From Micromonospora marina (GTDB lineage: Bacteria > Actinomycetota > Actinomycetes > Mycobacteriales > Micromonosporaceae): a stretch of 64,000 nucleotides of DNA. The first letter of the stretch is position 1. The number at the start of each line of letters is the position of its first letter. A program made the position numbers and the translations under genes. Below the pieces are notes generated by a model. It saw only the letters and a program-made list of their open reading frames with translations, ran no database searches and was not told the DNA's origin. The stretch spans positions 1-64,000 of the forward strand of contig NZ_FMCV01000024.1 in assembly GCF_900091565.1 (NCBI RefSeq), read 5' to 3'. Positions 40,763 to 49,769 of the stretch are shown here, in pieces.

Positions 40763-42487
40763 GTGTCGATTTCCTCGCGCCGCTCCGCCGTCGCGCTCGC
40801 CGCACTGACCGCGCTGCTCGCCTCCGGGTGCTCGGACGGGCCGGACCGGCCCCGGCCCACCCCGTCGAGCCCGGCGCCGTCGTCGGCCGCGCCCGCGCCG
40901 AGTGACCCGCCCGCCGCCGACCCGGCCGCCCGGGCCGCCGCGCTCGCCGGCACGCTGAGCGACGAGGACCTGGTCGGGCAGGTGCTTATGCCGTACGCCT
41001 ACGGCAGCTCGGCCACCGAGGTCTCGGCCGGATCGGCGGCCGGGAACCGGGCACTCGCCGGGGTCGACACCCCCGCCGAGATGGTGGCGAAGTACCGGCT
41101 CGGCGGCGTGATCCTGGTCGGCTTCAGCGCCGACGACCCGACCTCGGGCAACCAGGCCACCACGAACGTGGACAACCCCAGGCAGGTCCGTGCGCTCACC
41201 GACGGGCTGCGCGCCGCCGCCGGCAAGCTGCCCGCGGGCGCCGCACCGTTCCTGATCGGCACCGACCAGGAGCACGGCGTGGTCACCCGGATCACCGACG
41301 GCGTGACGCTGCTGCCGAGCCCGCTCGCCGCCGGCGCCGCCGGGAACCCGGCGCTGACCGAGGCCGCCTGGCGGGCCGCCGGTGCCGAACTGGCCGCGAT
41401 GGGGATCAACCTCGACTTCGCGCCGGTCGCCGACGTGCTGGCGACCCGCAGCACGGTGATCGGCTCCCGCTCCTTCGGCGCCGACCCGGCCACCGCGTCC
41501 CCGCAGGTGGCCGGCGCGGTACGCGGTCTCCAGGCCGAGGGCGTCGGCGCCGCCGTCAAGCACTTCCCCGGGCACGGCCTGAGCGCCGAGGACTCGCACA
41601 CCGAACTGCCGGTGATCAAGCAGTCCCGCGCCGAGCTGGACCGCCTCGCGTTCCCGCCGTTCCGGGCCGGGATCGGCGCCGGGGCCATGGCGGTGATGTC
41701 GGCCCACCTGGACGTCAAGGCCGTCGACCCGGGCACCCCCGCGACGTTCTCCCGCAAGCTGCTCACCGACGTGCTGCGCGGCCAGCTCGGCTTCCAGGGC
41801 GTGGTGATCACCGACGGCATGAACATGGCCCCGGCGAAGAAGTGGTCGCCGGGCGAGGCCGCCGTGCGCGCGCTCAACGCCGGCAACGACCTCATCCTGA
41901 TGCCCCCGAACGTCAACCAGGCGTACGACGGGTTGCGCGCCGCGCTCAAGGACGGCTCGCTGCCCCGCGCCCGCCTGGTCGAGGCGGTAACCCGGGTGCT
42001 GACCATGAAGTTCCGGCTGGCCGGGCGGGACGCGCCCGCGCTGTCCACCCTCGACGGCACCGCGCACCGCAAGGCCGCCGACGACCTGGCCGCCGCTGCG
42101 GTGACGGTGCTGCGCGGCACGTGCGGCGGCGCGGTGAAGGGGCCGGTGAGCGTCACCTCCTCCGGCGGCCGGGAGCGCACCCGCAAGCTGCTGACCGAGG
42201 CGCTCACCGCGGCCGGGGTCAAGGTGGTGCCCTCCGGCGGCACGGTGGTGCACCTGGTCGGATACGGCGACGGCGCGAAGGACCTGAGCGCGGGCGCCGC
42301 CGTCACGGTGGCGATGGACACGCCGTACGTGCTGTCCGGGGCGAAGTCGCCGACGCTGATGGCCACCTACTCGTCCACCCGCGCCTCGATGGCCGGGCTC
42401 GCCGCGGTGCTCGCCGGCAAGGCCCGCCCGGCCGGCCGGTCCCCGGTGCCGGTCTCCGGCCTGCCGGCCACCACCTGCCGCACCTGA
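40763..42487 (+). CDS. Lipoprotein glycoside hydrolase family 3 (NagZ-like)
   Basis: The 574-residue protein has a lipoprotein signal (LAALTALLASGCSDG) and a Pro/Ser linker. The GH3 catalytic domain has KHFPGHGLSAEDSHTE with the general acid/base His of NagZ enzymes, and VVITDGMNMAPA with the nucleophile Asp. A C-terminal domain follows (from about residue 415), as in larger GH3 proteins. It should remove beta-N-acetylglucosamine from peptidoglycan or chitin fragments at the cell surface. GTG starts at 40754 and 40763 are both possible; neither has a clear RBS. Confidence 0.88.
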   Translation: MSISSRRSAVALAALTALLASGCSDGPDRPRPTPSSPAPSSAAPAPSDPPAADPAARAAALAGTLSDEDLVGQVLMPYAYGSSATEVSAGSAAGNRALAGVDTPAEMVAKYRLGGVILVGFSADDPTSGNQATTNVDNPRQVRALTDGLRAAAGKLPAGAAPFLIGTDQEHGVVTRITDGVTLLPSPLAAGAAGNPALTEAAWRAAGAELAAMGINLDFAPVADVLATRSTVIGSRSFGADPATASPQVAGAVRGLQAEGVGAAVKHFPGHGLSAEDSHTELPVIKQSRAELDRLAFPPFRAGIGAGAMAVMSAHLDVKAVDPGTPATFSRKLLTDVLRGQLGFQGVVITDGMNMAPAKKWSPGEAAVRALNAGNDLILMPPNVNQAYDGLRAALKDGSLPRARLVEAVTRVLTMKFRLAGRDAPALSTLDGTAHRKAADDLAAAAVTVLRGTCGGAVKGPVSVTSSGGRERTRKLLTEALTAAGVKVVPSGGTVVHLVGYGDGAKDLSAGAAVTVAMDTPYVLSGAKSPTLMATYSSTRASMAGLAAVLAGKARPAGRSPVPVSGLPATTCRT

Positions 42488-42576
42488 CCCGGCCGTGCCG
42501 AAACCCGCGTGCGTCCGGGCGGTCCCGGCTGGCCAAGCGCGCATGGGTGAGGCCACACAGGGATTCCGGTACGTGC

Positions 42577-42660
42577 GTAAGGAAGGGCCCCTTGTTAACG
42601 CCTGCGGTAGAGGAAGGGCCCCTTCTTAACGGAGGCTGTTAAGAAGGGGCCCTTCCTTAC
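42577..42660. repeat. Three copies of the GTTAAGAAGGGGCCC palindrome
   Basis: Copies lie at 42577-42599, 42607-42630 and, inverted, 42638-42660. Each unit is itself a near-palindrome (AAGGGGCCCTT core), and copies 2 and 3 form a long stem with a 7-base loop. The cluster lies between the convergent nagZ-like gene and fabF and can act as a two-way terminator. Confidence 0.85.
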
Positions 42661-42666
42661 GTCCGG

Positions 42667-43893
42667 TCAGGGACGGGTGAAGACCAGCGCCACGTTGTGC
42701 CCGCCGAAGCCGAACGCGTTGTTCAGCGCCGCCGGGATCTCCATGTGACGCGCCTTGTGCGCTGCCACGTCCAGCGTCAGGCCCTCGTCCGGGTCGTCCA
42801 GGTTGATCGTCGGCGGGATCACGCCGTCCCGGATGGCCAGGATGGTGGCGATCGACTCCAGCGCGCCGGCCGCGCCGAGCAGGTGCCCGGTCATCGACTT
42901 CGTGGCGGTGAGCACCGGATGGTCGCCGACCGCCTGACGCAGCGCGCCGATCTCCAGCATGTCCCCGACCGGGGTGGAGGTGGCGTGTGCGTTGACGTGC
43001 ACGATGTCGGTACGGGCCACGTCCGCGTCGGCGACCGCCCGGGCGATGGCGCGGATGGCGCCCTCACCCTCGGCGTGCGGCTGCACGATGTCGTACGCGT
43101 CCGAGGTGATGCCCGCGCCGGCCAGGCGCGCGTACACCCGGGCGCCCCGGGCGGCGGCGTGGTCGGCGCGCTCCAGGATGACCAGGCCCGCGCCCTCACC
43201 GAGCACGAAGCCGTCGCGACCGGAGTCCCACGGCCGGGAGGCCCGCTCCGGCTCGTCGTTGCGGGTCGACATGGCCCGCATCGAGCTGAAGCCGGCGATC
43301 GGCAGCGGGTGGATGACCGCCTCGGTGCCGCCGGCCACCACCACGTCGGCCCGGCCGGCGCGGATGATGTCCAGCCCCAGCGCGATCGCCTCCGCGCCGG
43401 TCGCGCAGGCGCTGGCCACCGTGTGCACGCCGGCCTTGGCGCCCAGTTCCAGGCCGACCCAGGCGGCCGGGCCGTTCGGCATCAGCATCGGGATGGTGTG
43501 CGGGGAGACCCGCCGCGGCCCGGACGCCTCCAGGATGTCGTCCTGGGCGAGCAGGGTGGTGGCGCCGCCGATGCCGGAGCCGACGCTGACCGCCAGGCGC
43601 TCCGGGTCCGGGCCGGCGTCGGCCAGACCGGCGTCGGCCCACGCCTGCTTGGCGGCGATGATGGCGATCGCCTCCGAGCGGTCCAGCCGGCGCAGCTTCA
43701 CCCGGTCCAGCACCTCGGACGGGTCGACCGCCAGCTCGGCGGCGATCCGGACGGGCAGTTGCGCGGCCCACTCCTGGGTGAGCGCACCCACCCCGGAGCG
43801 GCCGGCGAGCATGCCGTCCCAGGTCGACGCGACGTCCCCGCCGAGCGGGGTCGTCGCGCCGAGCCCGGTGACGACGACGTCGGGACGACTCAT
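42667..43893 (-). CDS. fabF: Beta-ketoacyl-ACP synthase II
   Basis: The 408-residue enzyme condenses malonyl-ACP with a growing acyl chain. The thiolase-fold catalytic triad is C163 (VASACATGAEA) with histidines in VHVNAHATSTPVGD and KSMTGHLLGAAG. The GGTEAVIHPL and FGFGGHNV stretches are typical. It is the last gene of fabD-fabH-acpP-fabF and begins 1 bp after the acpP stop, so translation is coupled. The terminator-like repeat cluster follows within 10 bp. Confidence 0.97.
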   Translation of the reverse strand: MSRPDVVVTGLGATTPLGGDVASTWDGMLAGRSGVGALTQEWAAQLPVRIAAELAVDPSEVLDRVKLRRLDRSEAIAIIAAKQAWADAGLADAGPDPERLAVSVGSGIGGATTLLAQDDILEASGPRRVSPHTIPMLMPNGPAAWVGLELGAKAGVHTVASACATGAEAIALGLDIIRAGRADVVVAGGTEAVIHPLPIAGFSSMRAMSTRNDEPERASRPWDSGRDGFVLGEGAGLVILERADHAAARGARVYARLAGAGITSDAYDIVQPHAEGEGAIRAIARAVADADVARTDIVHVNAHATSTPVGDMLEIGALRQAVGDHPVLTATKSMTGHLLGAAGALESIATILAIRDGVIPPTINLDDPDEGLTLDVAAHKARHMEIPAALNNAFGFGGHNVALVFTRP

Positions 43894-43894
43894 A

Positions 43895-44134
43895 TCAGGA
43901 CTGCGCCTCGATGTAACTGACCGCGTCCCCGACGGTCTTGAGGTTCTGCACCTCGTTGTCCGGGATCTTGACGCCGAACTTCTCCTCGGCCGCCACCACG
44001 ACCTCGACCATGGAGAGCGAGTCGACGTCGAGGTCGTCGGTGAAGGACTTCCCCTCGGCCACGTCGTCCGGGTTCACCCCGGCAACCTCTTCGAGGATCT
44101 CGGCGAGGCCGGCGGTGATCTCGTCACGGGTCAT
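43895..44134 (-). CDS. acpP: Acyl carrier protein
   Basis: The 79-residue acidic four-helix protein carries the growing fatty acid. DLDVDSLSMVEVV gives S39, the phosphopantetheine attachment site. The size is normal for AcpP. It lies between fabH and fabF in the fatty acid synthase operon. Confidence 0.97.
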   Translation of the reverse strand: MTRDEITAGLAEILEEVAGVNPDDVAEGKSFTDDLDVDSLSMVEVVVAAEEKFGVKIPDNEVQNLKTVGDAVSYIEAQS

Positions 44135-44217
44135 TGCGGTTGGTTCCTCTCATCGGGGGTCACGTGCGGCAGGCGTCGCCTGTCACACACCTCGGCGCGT
44201 TCGCGCCCGAGGGGGTC

Positions 44218-45162
44218 TCAGGGGCAGCGGACGACCTGACCGGCGTAGGTCAGGCCGCCGCCGAAGCCGAACAGCAGCACCGGGGCGCCCGAGGGCACCT
44301 CGCGCCGCTCGACCAGCTTCGACAGGGCCAGCGGGATGCTCGCCGCCGACGTGTTGCCGGACTCGACGATGTCCTTGGCGATGATCGCGTCCGGGATGTT
44401 CAGCCGCTTGGCGATGCCGTCGATGATCCGGGCGTTTGCCTGGTGCGGCACGAACGCGGCCAGCTCCGACGGGTCCACCCCGGCGCGCTCGCACGCCTGG
44501 AGCGCGAGCGGGGCCAGCGCGGTGGTGGCCCAGCGGAACACCGACTGCCCCTCCTGGATGATGTACGGCTGCCAGCCCTCGATCCGGACCGCGTCGCTCT
44601 TCTCCGGCGCGGAACCCCAGACCACCGGCCCGATCCCGGCCGGCTCGTCGTCGGCGGTCGCGCTGACCACGGCCGCCCCGGCACCGTCGGCGAAGATGAT
44701 GCAGGTCGAGCGGTCGGTCCAGTCGGTGACGTCGGAGAGCTTCTCGGCGCCGATGACGATCGCGTTGCGCGCCGCGCCGGCCCGGATCGCGTGGTCCACG
44801 GTGCCCAGCGCGTACGCGAAACCGGAGCAGGCGGTGTTGAGGTCGTACGCCCCGGGCGCGTCGATGCCCAGCTTGGCCGCGACCCGGCAGGCCACATTGG
44901 GGCTGCGGTCCACGGACGTGCAGGTCGCCACCACGACCAGGTCGATGTCGGCGGCGGTCAGCCCGGCGTTGGCGAGCGCCTTGCCGGCGGCGGCGGTGGC
45001 CATGTCGGCCACCGTCTCGTCGCCCGCGATCCGGCGGGTGACGATGCCGACCCGGTCCCGGATCCACTCGTCGTTGGTGTCGACCATCTGGGCGATCTCG
45101 TCGTTCGTGACGACGCGGGAGGGCTGGTAGTGCCCCATCGCGACGATCCGGCTGCCGGCCAT
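44218..45162 (-). CDS. fabH: Beta-ketoacyl-ACP synthase III
   Basis: The 314-residue enzyme starts fatty acid synthesis by condensing a short acyl-CoA with malonyl-ACP. The catalytic cysteine is C112 (LNTACSGFAYAL), with His in FVPHQANARIID and Asn in VESGNTSAAS. In actinobacteria FabH accepts branched acyl-CoA primers, giving iso/anteiso chains. Its ATG follows the fabD stop with no gap (TAA then ATG), so the two are co-translated. Confidence 0.97.
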   Translation of the reverse strand: MAGSRIVAMGHYQPSRVVTNDEIAQMVDTNDEWIRDRVGIVTRRIAGDETVADMATAAAGKALANAGLTAADIDLVVVATCTSVDRSPNVACRVAAKLGIDAPGAYDLNTACSGFAYALGTVDHAIRAGAARNAIVIGAEKLSDVTDWTDRSTCIIFADGAGAAVVSATADDEPAGIGPVVWGSAPEKSDAVRIEGWQPYIIQEGQSVFRWATTALAPLALQACERAGVDPSELAAFVPHQANARIIDGIAKRLNIPDAIIAKDIVESGNTSAASIPLALSKLVERREVPSGAPVLLFGFGGGLTYAGQVVRCP

Positions 45163-46332
45163 TTAGTGCGTTCCTCCGATACGGACGAGGGGCTGGCCCG
45201 GTGCGACCGGGTCGTCGTGGTGTGCGAGCCACTCGACGAGCGACCCGTTGTCGTGCGCGGTCACCTCGACCTGCCCCCGGCCGGTGGCGATGTGGCCGAC
45301 GACCTGTCCGGTGCGTACCCCGGCGCCCTCGGCCGGTGCGGCCGACCGGTCGAGGCGGCCGGCGGCGGGGGAGACGACCACCCGGAACGGCGGCGCGGCC
45401 GGGCGGGCCGCGGGGCCGGCGTGCCGGGCGATCAGGCGGCGCGCGGCGGGCAGGTCGGCCGGGGTGTTCAGGGTGACGATCTCGGGTGCGCCCTCGCCCT
45501 TGAGTTCCCGCTTGACCAGCCCGGCGAGGGTGCCGGCCGGCGGCAGCTCGATGACGCCGGTGACGCCGAGGTCGGCCAGCGAGCGCATGCACAGGTCCCA
45601 GCGGACCGGCGCGGTCACCTGCCGGACCAGTCGCCGTACCGTCTCCGGGCCGTGCCCGGCCGGTGCGCCGTCGAGGTTGGACAGCAGGATCCGGGCCGGT
45701 GCGGAGGCCGGGACTCCGGCGGCCACCGCGGCGAGGGCGGTCTCGGCGGGCGCCATGTACGGCGTGTGGAACGCGCCGGCCACCTGGAGCCGGATGACGC
45801 GGGTCCGGGCGGGCGGCTCGGCGGCCAGCTTGTCCAGCGCGTCGACGGCGCCGGCGGCCACGATCTGACCGGCGCCGTTGCGGTTGGCCGGGTGCAGCCC
45901 GAGCGCCGTCAGCGCGGCGATCACCTCGTCCGGGTCACCGCCGAGCACGGCGGCCATCCCGGTCGGCTCCAGCGCGCAGGCGGCGGCCATCTCCCGTCCG
46001 CGTACGCCGGCGAGCGTCACGGCGGACTCGGCCGGCAGCACCCCGGCCAGCGCGGCCGCGCCCAGCTCACCGACGCTGTGCCCGGCGACCAGCCCGACGT
46101 CGTGCATCGGCAGGTGCTCGGCGGCGAGCAGCGCGGCGGCGACCAGCAGCGGCTGGGTGCGGGCGGTGTCCTTGATCTCGTCCGCGTCCGCCCGGGTGCC
46201 CAGGTGGATCAGGTCCGCCCCGGCCAGCGCCGACCACCAGCGCAGACGCGCCTCGGCGCCGGGGAGGTCGAGCCACGGCGCGAGGAAGCCGGGCTTCTGC
46301 GAACCCTGTCCGGGAGAGAGTACGGCGAGCAC
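45163..46332 (-). CDS. fabD: Malonyl-CoA:ACP transacylase with extra C-terminal lipoyl-like domain
   Basis: The first 310 residues are FabD, which loads malonate on ACP: LSPGQGSQKPGF, GHSVGELGAAA with nucleophile S86, and the catalytic His in VAGAFHTPYMAPAE. The protein is 389 residues, about 80 longer than usual. The tail (about 315-389) resembles a biotinyl/lipoyl hammerhead: TGQVVGHIATGRGQVEVTAH, then LVEWLAHHDDPVAPGQPLVRIG. The modifiable lysine is not seen where expected. GTG start, first gene of the operon. Confidence 0.93.
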   Translation of the reverse strand: MLAVLSPGQGSQKPGFLAPWLDLPGAEARLRWWSALAGADLIHLGTRADADEIKDTARTQPLLVAAALLAAEHLPMHDVGLVAGHSVGELGAAALAGVLPAESAVTLAGVRGREMAAACALEPTGMAAVLGGDPDEVIAALTALGLHPANRNGAGQIVAAGAVDALDKLAAEPPARTRVIRLQVAGAFHTPYMAPAETALAAVAAGVPASAPARILLSNLDGAPAGHGPETVRRLVRQVTAPVRWDLCMRSLADLGVTGVIELPPAGTLAGLVKRELKGEGAPEIVTLNTPADLPAARRLIARHAGPAARPAAPPFRVVVSPAAGRLDRSAAPAEGAGVRTGQVVGHIATGRGQVEVTAHDNGSLVEWLAHHDDPVAPGQPLVRIGGTH

Positions 46333-46429
46333 GTGTACGACTCTGACGGATACCGGCGTGCCGCGCTGTAACGTACGGCACGAAACCGCACTAGAACCTT
46401 TAGAGGAAACCTACAAAGATCGTCGGTGG
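46333..46429 (-). promoter_or_regulatory. Promoter region of the fab operon
   Basis: This leader between the fasR stop and the fabD start contains TTTGTA and TCTAGT with a 16-bp spacer as possible -35 and -10 elements on the minus strand. It also has a TGCCGTACG / CGGCA partial inverted repeat nearer fabD that could be the FasR site. FasR of Streptomyces activates this operon from such a position. Confidence 0.35.
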
Positions 46430-47629
46430 TCATCGCCGGTCGGAGGCCGTCGGCACCACCGGGTCGAGGCGTCCCACTGTCAGCGCGACCTGCAACGCGA
46501 ACGCGTCGCGCGGGGCCAGCGGCGAGAAGCCGGTCACCTCGGCGATCCGCTTCAGCCGGTAGCGCACGGTGTTCGGGTGCACGAACAGCGCCCGGGCGGC
46601 GCTCTCCAGCGTGCCGCCGGCGGCGAAGAACGCGTCGAGCGTCTCCAGCAGCTCACCGCCGGAGCGGGCGAGTGCCGCGTACACGTCGTGACGTAACCGG
46701 CGGCGGGCCTCGGTGTCGCCGGCCAGCGCGCGTTCGGGCAGCAACTCGTCGGCGGCGACCGGGCACGGCGCGGTCGGCCAGGCCGGCGCCGCCCGGAACC
46801 CGGCCAGCGCCGCCCGCGCCGACTCGGTGGCCTCGTCCAGGCTGGGCACCGCCGGGCCGACCACCACCGGCCCGTCGCCGAAGGCGGTACGCAGCTTCTC
46901 CGTGGCCGCCACCGGGTCGGCCGCGCCGCCCAGCACGATGACCAGACGGTCGCCGTGCACGCCGCCGATCACCTCGACGCCGATCCGCCGGGCCTGCCGG
47001 TAGACGGTGTGCAGCACGGCGGCCACCTCGCCGCCGGGGGAGCGGCCCACCGCCACCGCCACCGGCGGCGCGTCCGTCCAGCCCAGCGCGGCGGCCCGGC
47101 TGGCCAGCACGTCCGGGGAGTCGCCGCGCAGCAGCGCGTCGACCAGCAGCGCCTGCAGCCGGGCGTCCCAGGAACCGCGGCTCTCGGCGGCCCGGGCGTA
47201 GACCCGCGCGGCGGCGAACGCGATCTCCCGGGAGAAGCGCAGCACCGCCTCGCGCAGCGACTGCTCCTCGCCCGGCACCGCCAGGTCCGACACCTGCTCC
47301 TCGACCACGTCGATGGTCACCTTGATCAGCGCCACGGTCTGCTGGAGGCTGATCGAGCGGGCCAGCGCCTGCGGCGCGGCGGCGAAGACCTCGTCCGACA
47401 CCTCCTGGGTGCGGTCGGTCGCGCCGCCGCCCTGGCGCAGCCACTGCACCAGCGAACGCACGCCGGCCTGGGCGACGAGCATGACCCAGGAGCGCTGGTC
47501 GGCGGGCAGCTCACGGAACCACGGCAGCGTCTCGTCCATCCGGGCCACGCTGGCGGTGGCCAGGCCGCCCGCCGCCCGTTCGATGCGGCGCAGCGTCGCC
47601 GACGTCTCCGTTCCGCCCGGTTCGCTCAC
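46430..47629 (-). CDS. fasR: PucR-type activator of fatty acid synthesis genes
   Basis: The 399-residue protein has the layout of actinobacterial FasR (SCO2386-like). The N-terminal helical domain reads SWVMLVAQAGVRSLVQWLRQ. A GGDEF-like CdaR middle part follows, and a C-terminal PucR helix-turn-helix: LLETLDAFFAAGGTLESAAR, then ALFVHPNTVRYRLKRIAEVTG. It is directly upstream of, and co-directional with, fabD-fabH-acpP-fabF, the conserved position. FasR should activate these genes in response to lipid demand. The GTG at 47629 is chosen by comparison with the family beginning; upstream codons are spurious. Confidence 0.9.
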   Translation of the reverse strand: MSEPGGTETSATLRRIERAAGGLATASVARMDETLPWFRELPADQRSWVMLVAQAGVRSLVQWLRQGGGATDRTQEVSDEVFAAAPQALARSISLQQTVALIKVTIDVVEEQVSDLAVPGEEQSLREAVLRFSREIAFAAARVYARAAESRGSWDARLQALLVDALLRGDSPDVLASRAAALGWTDAPPVAVAVGRSPGGEVAAVLHTVYRQARRIGVEVIGGVHGDRLVIVLGGAADPVAATEKLRTAFGDGPVVVGPAVPSLDEATESARAALAGFRAAPAWPTAPCPVAADELLPERALAGDTEARRRLRHDVYAALARSGGELLETLDAFFAAGGTLESAARALFVHPNTVRYRLKRIAEVTGFSPLAPRDAFALQVALTVGRLDPVVPTASDRR

Positions 47630-47807
47630 CGCACCAGCCTGACACGGCGTGACCAGCGGATCCACTTCGAGGCGACGCCCTGGCCGCGGCGTGACGATCT
47701 CCACCGGTACGCGATGACGATCTTGTCCGGCCGGGCCAGTACGGTGTCAGGGCACGCCGGGCCAGACTCGGCCGGGCGGGCGAGGCCGACACGTGAGGGG
47801 GGCCGGG

Positions 47808-48137
47808 ATGGCGCAGGGGGAGGCCGAGCACGGTTGCGCCCAGGGTGAAGCCTGCCGGCGCGGCCACGACCAGCCGGCGACTGCCACACACCCGCGCCGG
47901 CCGTGCCTGAACCAGCAGGGGGAGCAGCCGTCCGGGCGGGCGCCGGAGCGTGCCGAGGACGAGCCGGGTGTGCCCCGGCAGCGGGCGGCGGAGCCGGCCC
48001 GTCCGGCCGACGAGGAACCGGCCGACCCGGGTTGCCGCAGCGGCCTGGCCGGCTGGGCGGGCGCCCACCGTCACGGCGCGGTACGCCCCCGCAACCGCAC
48101 CGTCCGCCGGGAGCGCCCGCCGCGCCGCTGGTGCTGA
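47808..48137 (+). CDS. Doubtful small cysteine-containing protein
   Basis: An ATG at 47808, with a G-rich GAGGGGGG stretch upstream, opens 109 codons beginning MAQGEAEHGCAQGEACRRGHD. The protein would be very hydrophilic, Arg/Pro/Glu-rich and probably disordered, with a CxxxxxC(R)RGH cluster near its start. No family is recognised. Other frames over the same stretch are also open, so this may be only intergenic DNA between fasR and the 48204 gene. Confidence 0.3.
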   Translation: MAQGEAEHGCAQGEACRRGHDQPATATHPRRPCLNQQGEQPSGRAPERAEDEPGVPRQRAAEPARPADEEPADPGCRSGLAGWAGAHRHGAVRPRNRTVRRERPPRRWC

Positions 48138-48203
48138 CGCGTCGCCGGCCGGGCTGACGGGTGCCGGCGGGAGCTGTAGGGGTTCGGGCCGGGCTGCCGC
48201 GGC

Positions 48204-48866
48204 TCAGCGGGTGCGGCGGCGGACCAGGAGTGCGATGCCGGCCAGCCCGGCGGTGATGACCAGCACGACGCCCACGTTGAGCAGCAGCAGCCGCTGGAGT
48301 TCACCGAGCGCGGTGTCGATGTTCTGCACCGGGTCGAGCGCCTCCTCCGGAAGCACCCGCTCGCCGCCGCCGATGCCGCCGGCGAGCGTGTCGAACTGCG
48401 CCGGCATCGGCACGCCGACCGAGCGCAGCGTCTCGGGCATGTTGAGCCGCCCGAAGAACCAGCCGGCACGGGTGCTGCTCTGGTCCGGCTGCTTACCCGG
48501 CCGGTAGATCCGCGGACCGCCCTTGGCCAGCGGGAACAGGTCGTAGGCACGCTGTGGGCCGGCGGCGACGAGCACCACCACCGTGTACTTCGGACCGAGA
48601 TCCTTCGCGGCCGGGCCGCGCAGCTGGCCGGTGGTGCCCAACCACTTGACCTGGTCGACCAGCAGGTTGACCTCGTTCGGGCTGGTGTCGGACCGCAGCT
48701 TCAGCGGCGCGTCGAGCCGCTCCCCGCTGATGTCGACGCCGGTCGGGGCCGCCGCCTTCGGCTTGGGCGCCGCCTGGGCCGTCGCCGTGCCGGCCAGGGC
48801 CAGCGTGCACGCGAGAGCCGCCACGCTCCCGGTCACGGCGGCCAGCCGTCTCACCCTTCGGATCAT
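48204..48866 (-). CDS. Secreted, C-terminally membrane-anchored hypothetical protein
   Basis: The 220-residue protein has a signal peptide (VTGSVAALACTLALAGTATAQA), an extracellular domain and a C-terminal hydrophobic helix with basic stop-transfer (LLLNVGVVLVITAGLAGIALLVRRRTR). The outer domain includes LRSDTSPNEVNLLVDQVKWL, YTVVVLVAAGPQRAYDLFPL and GPRIYRPGKQPDQSSTRAGW. It is held on the cell surface. No catalytic motif is visible. GAGGAGG precedes the ATG. Its divergent neighbour is a CopC-like protein of similar topology, 192 bp away. Confidence 0.8.
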   Translation of the reverse strand: MIRRVRRLAAVTGSVAALACTLALAGTATAQAAPKPKAAAPTGVDISGERLDAPLKLRSDTSPNEVNLLVDQVKWLGTTGQLRGPAAKDLGPKYTVVVLVAAGPQRAYDLFPLAKGGPRIYRPGKQPDQSSTRAGWFFGRLNMPETLRSVGVPMPAQFDTLAGGIGGGERVLPEEALDPVQNIDTALGELQRLLLLNVGVVLVITAGLAGIALLVRRRTR

Positions 48867-49058
48867 CGCCGCCTCCTCGCCCCGTTCGATGGCTGGCTTC
48901 CGCTGCAGGTCACACTGGACCGGTGCCCACCACAAAGACTCCGCAGAACGGCGCTCGGTTGCAGCTGGTGGAAGAGTATTTGGAACTATCTGCGAGCTGT
49001 GACCGACCAAAGAACGGTCGATGATCATCGGCCGGATCCTACCCGGACGGGGGGAACC

Positions 49059-49688
49059 ATGGGGGGCAGGGTCGCCCGTGTGGCGCGTACCTGGGCGGTG
49101 GTGCTCGGGGTGGTCGCGGCATCCGCGCTGCTGCCGGCCGCGCCGGCCGCCGCGCACAACTCGCTGACCGGCAGTGATCCGCGAGACGGGGCCCGGCTGG
49201 CCGCCGCACCGGAGCGGATCGAGCTGCGGTTCCTCGCCACGCCGAAGGAGGCCACCACCGAGGTCACCGTCACCGGCCCGGACAACGTGGCCGCGACCGG
49301 CGGCACACCGACCTTCGCCGGCAAACGCGTGACGGTCCCGTTCCGGCCGGGAGCGGCCGGTCTCTACATCGTCACCTACCGGCTCGCGTCCGACGACGGC
49401 CATCCGGTCAAGGGGGAGATCCGGTTCACACTGACCACCGGCACCCCGGCAGAGCCCTCGTCGGCGAGCACGCCGCCCACCAGTGCCGCACCCACCGCCG
49501 CGCCCACCAGCGCTGTACCCAACGCCGCGCCGACCAGCGCCGCGCCGTCCGCGGCGAGCCCGACCCCGGCCGCCGCCGGAGCGGACGACGACGGCGATAC
49601 GGGCTGGCTGTGGGCGGCCGGCGCGGTGGTGGTGCTCGCGGCGCTGGGCGGCGGGCTGCTGCTGCGCCGCCGGGCCACCCGCCGGTGA
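49059..49688 (+). CDS. CopC-domain copper resistance-like protein
   Basis: The 209-residue protein has a signal peptide (VVLGVVAASALLPAAPAAAH) whose cleavage leaves a His at the mature N-terminus. The CopC domain follows: AHNSLTGSDPRDGARLAAAP, LRFLATPKEATTEVTVTG, LYIVTYRLASDDGHPVKGEI. The first His and the later Asp-Asp-Gly-His are the Cu(II) ligands of CopC. A Thr/Ser/Pro/Ala-rich stalk (about 130-180) and a C-terminal transmembrane helix with RRRATRR anchor it. No copD is adjacent. The start at 49059 is used because GGGG precedes it and the signal peptide begins there. Confidence 0.9.
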   Translation: MGGRVARVARTWAVVLGVVAASALLPAAPAAAHNSLTGSDPRDGARLAAAPERIELRFLATPKEATTEVTVTGPDNVAATGGTPTFAGKRVTVPFRPGAAGLYIVTYRLASDDGHPVKGEIRFTLTTGTPAEPSSASTPPTSAAPTAAPTSAVPNAAPTSAAPSAASPTPAAAGADDDGDTGWLWAAGAVVVLAALGGGLLLRRRATRR

Positions 49689-49769
49689 TCGTGGCCAGCG
49701 CGCTCGACCGAGGTACCGCTTTCCGGCCCCGACACGCCCGAGCGTCGGAACCGGCGCCCTGCCTGCGGC

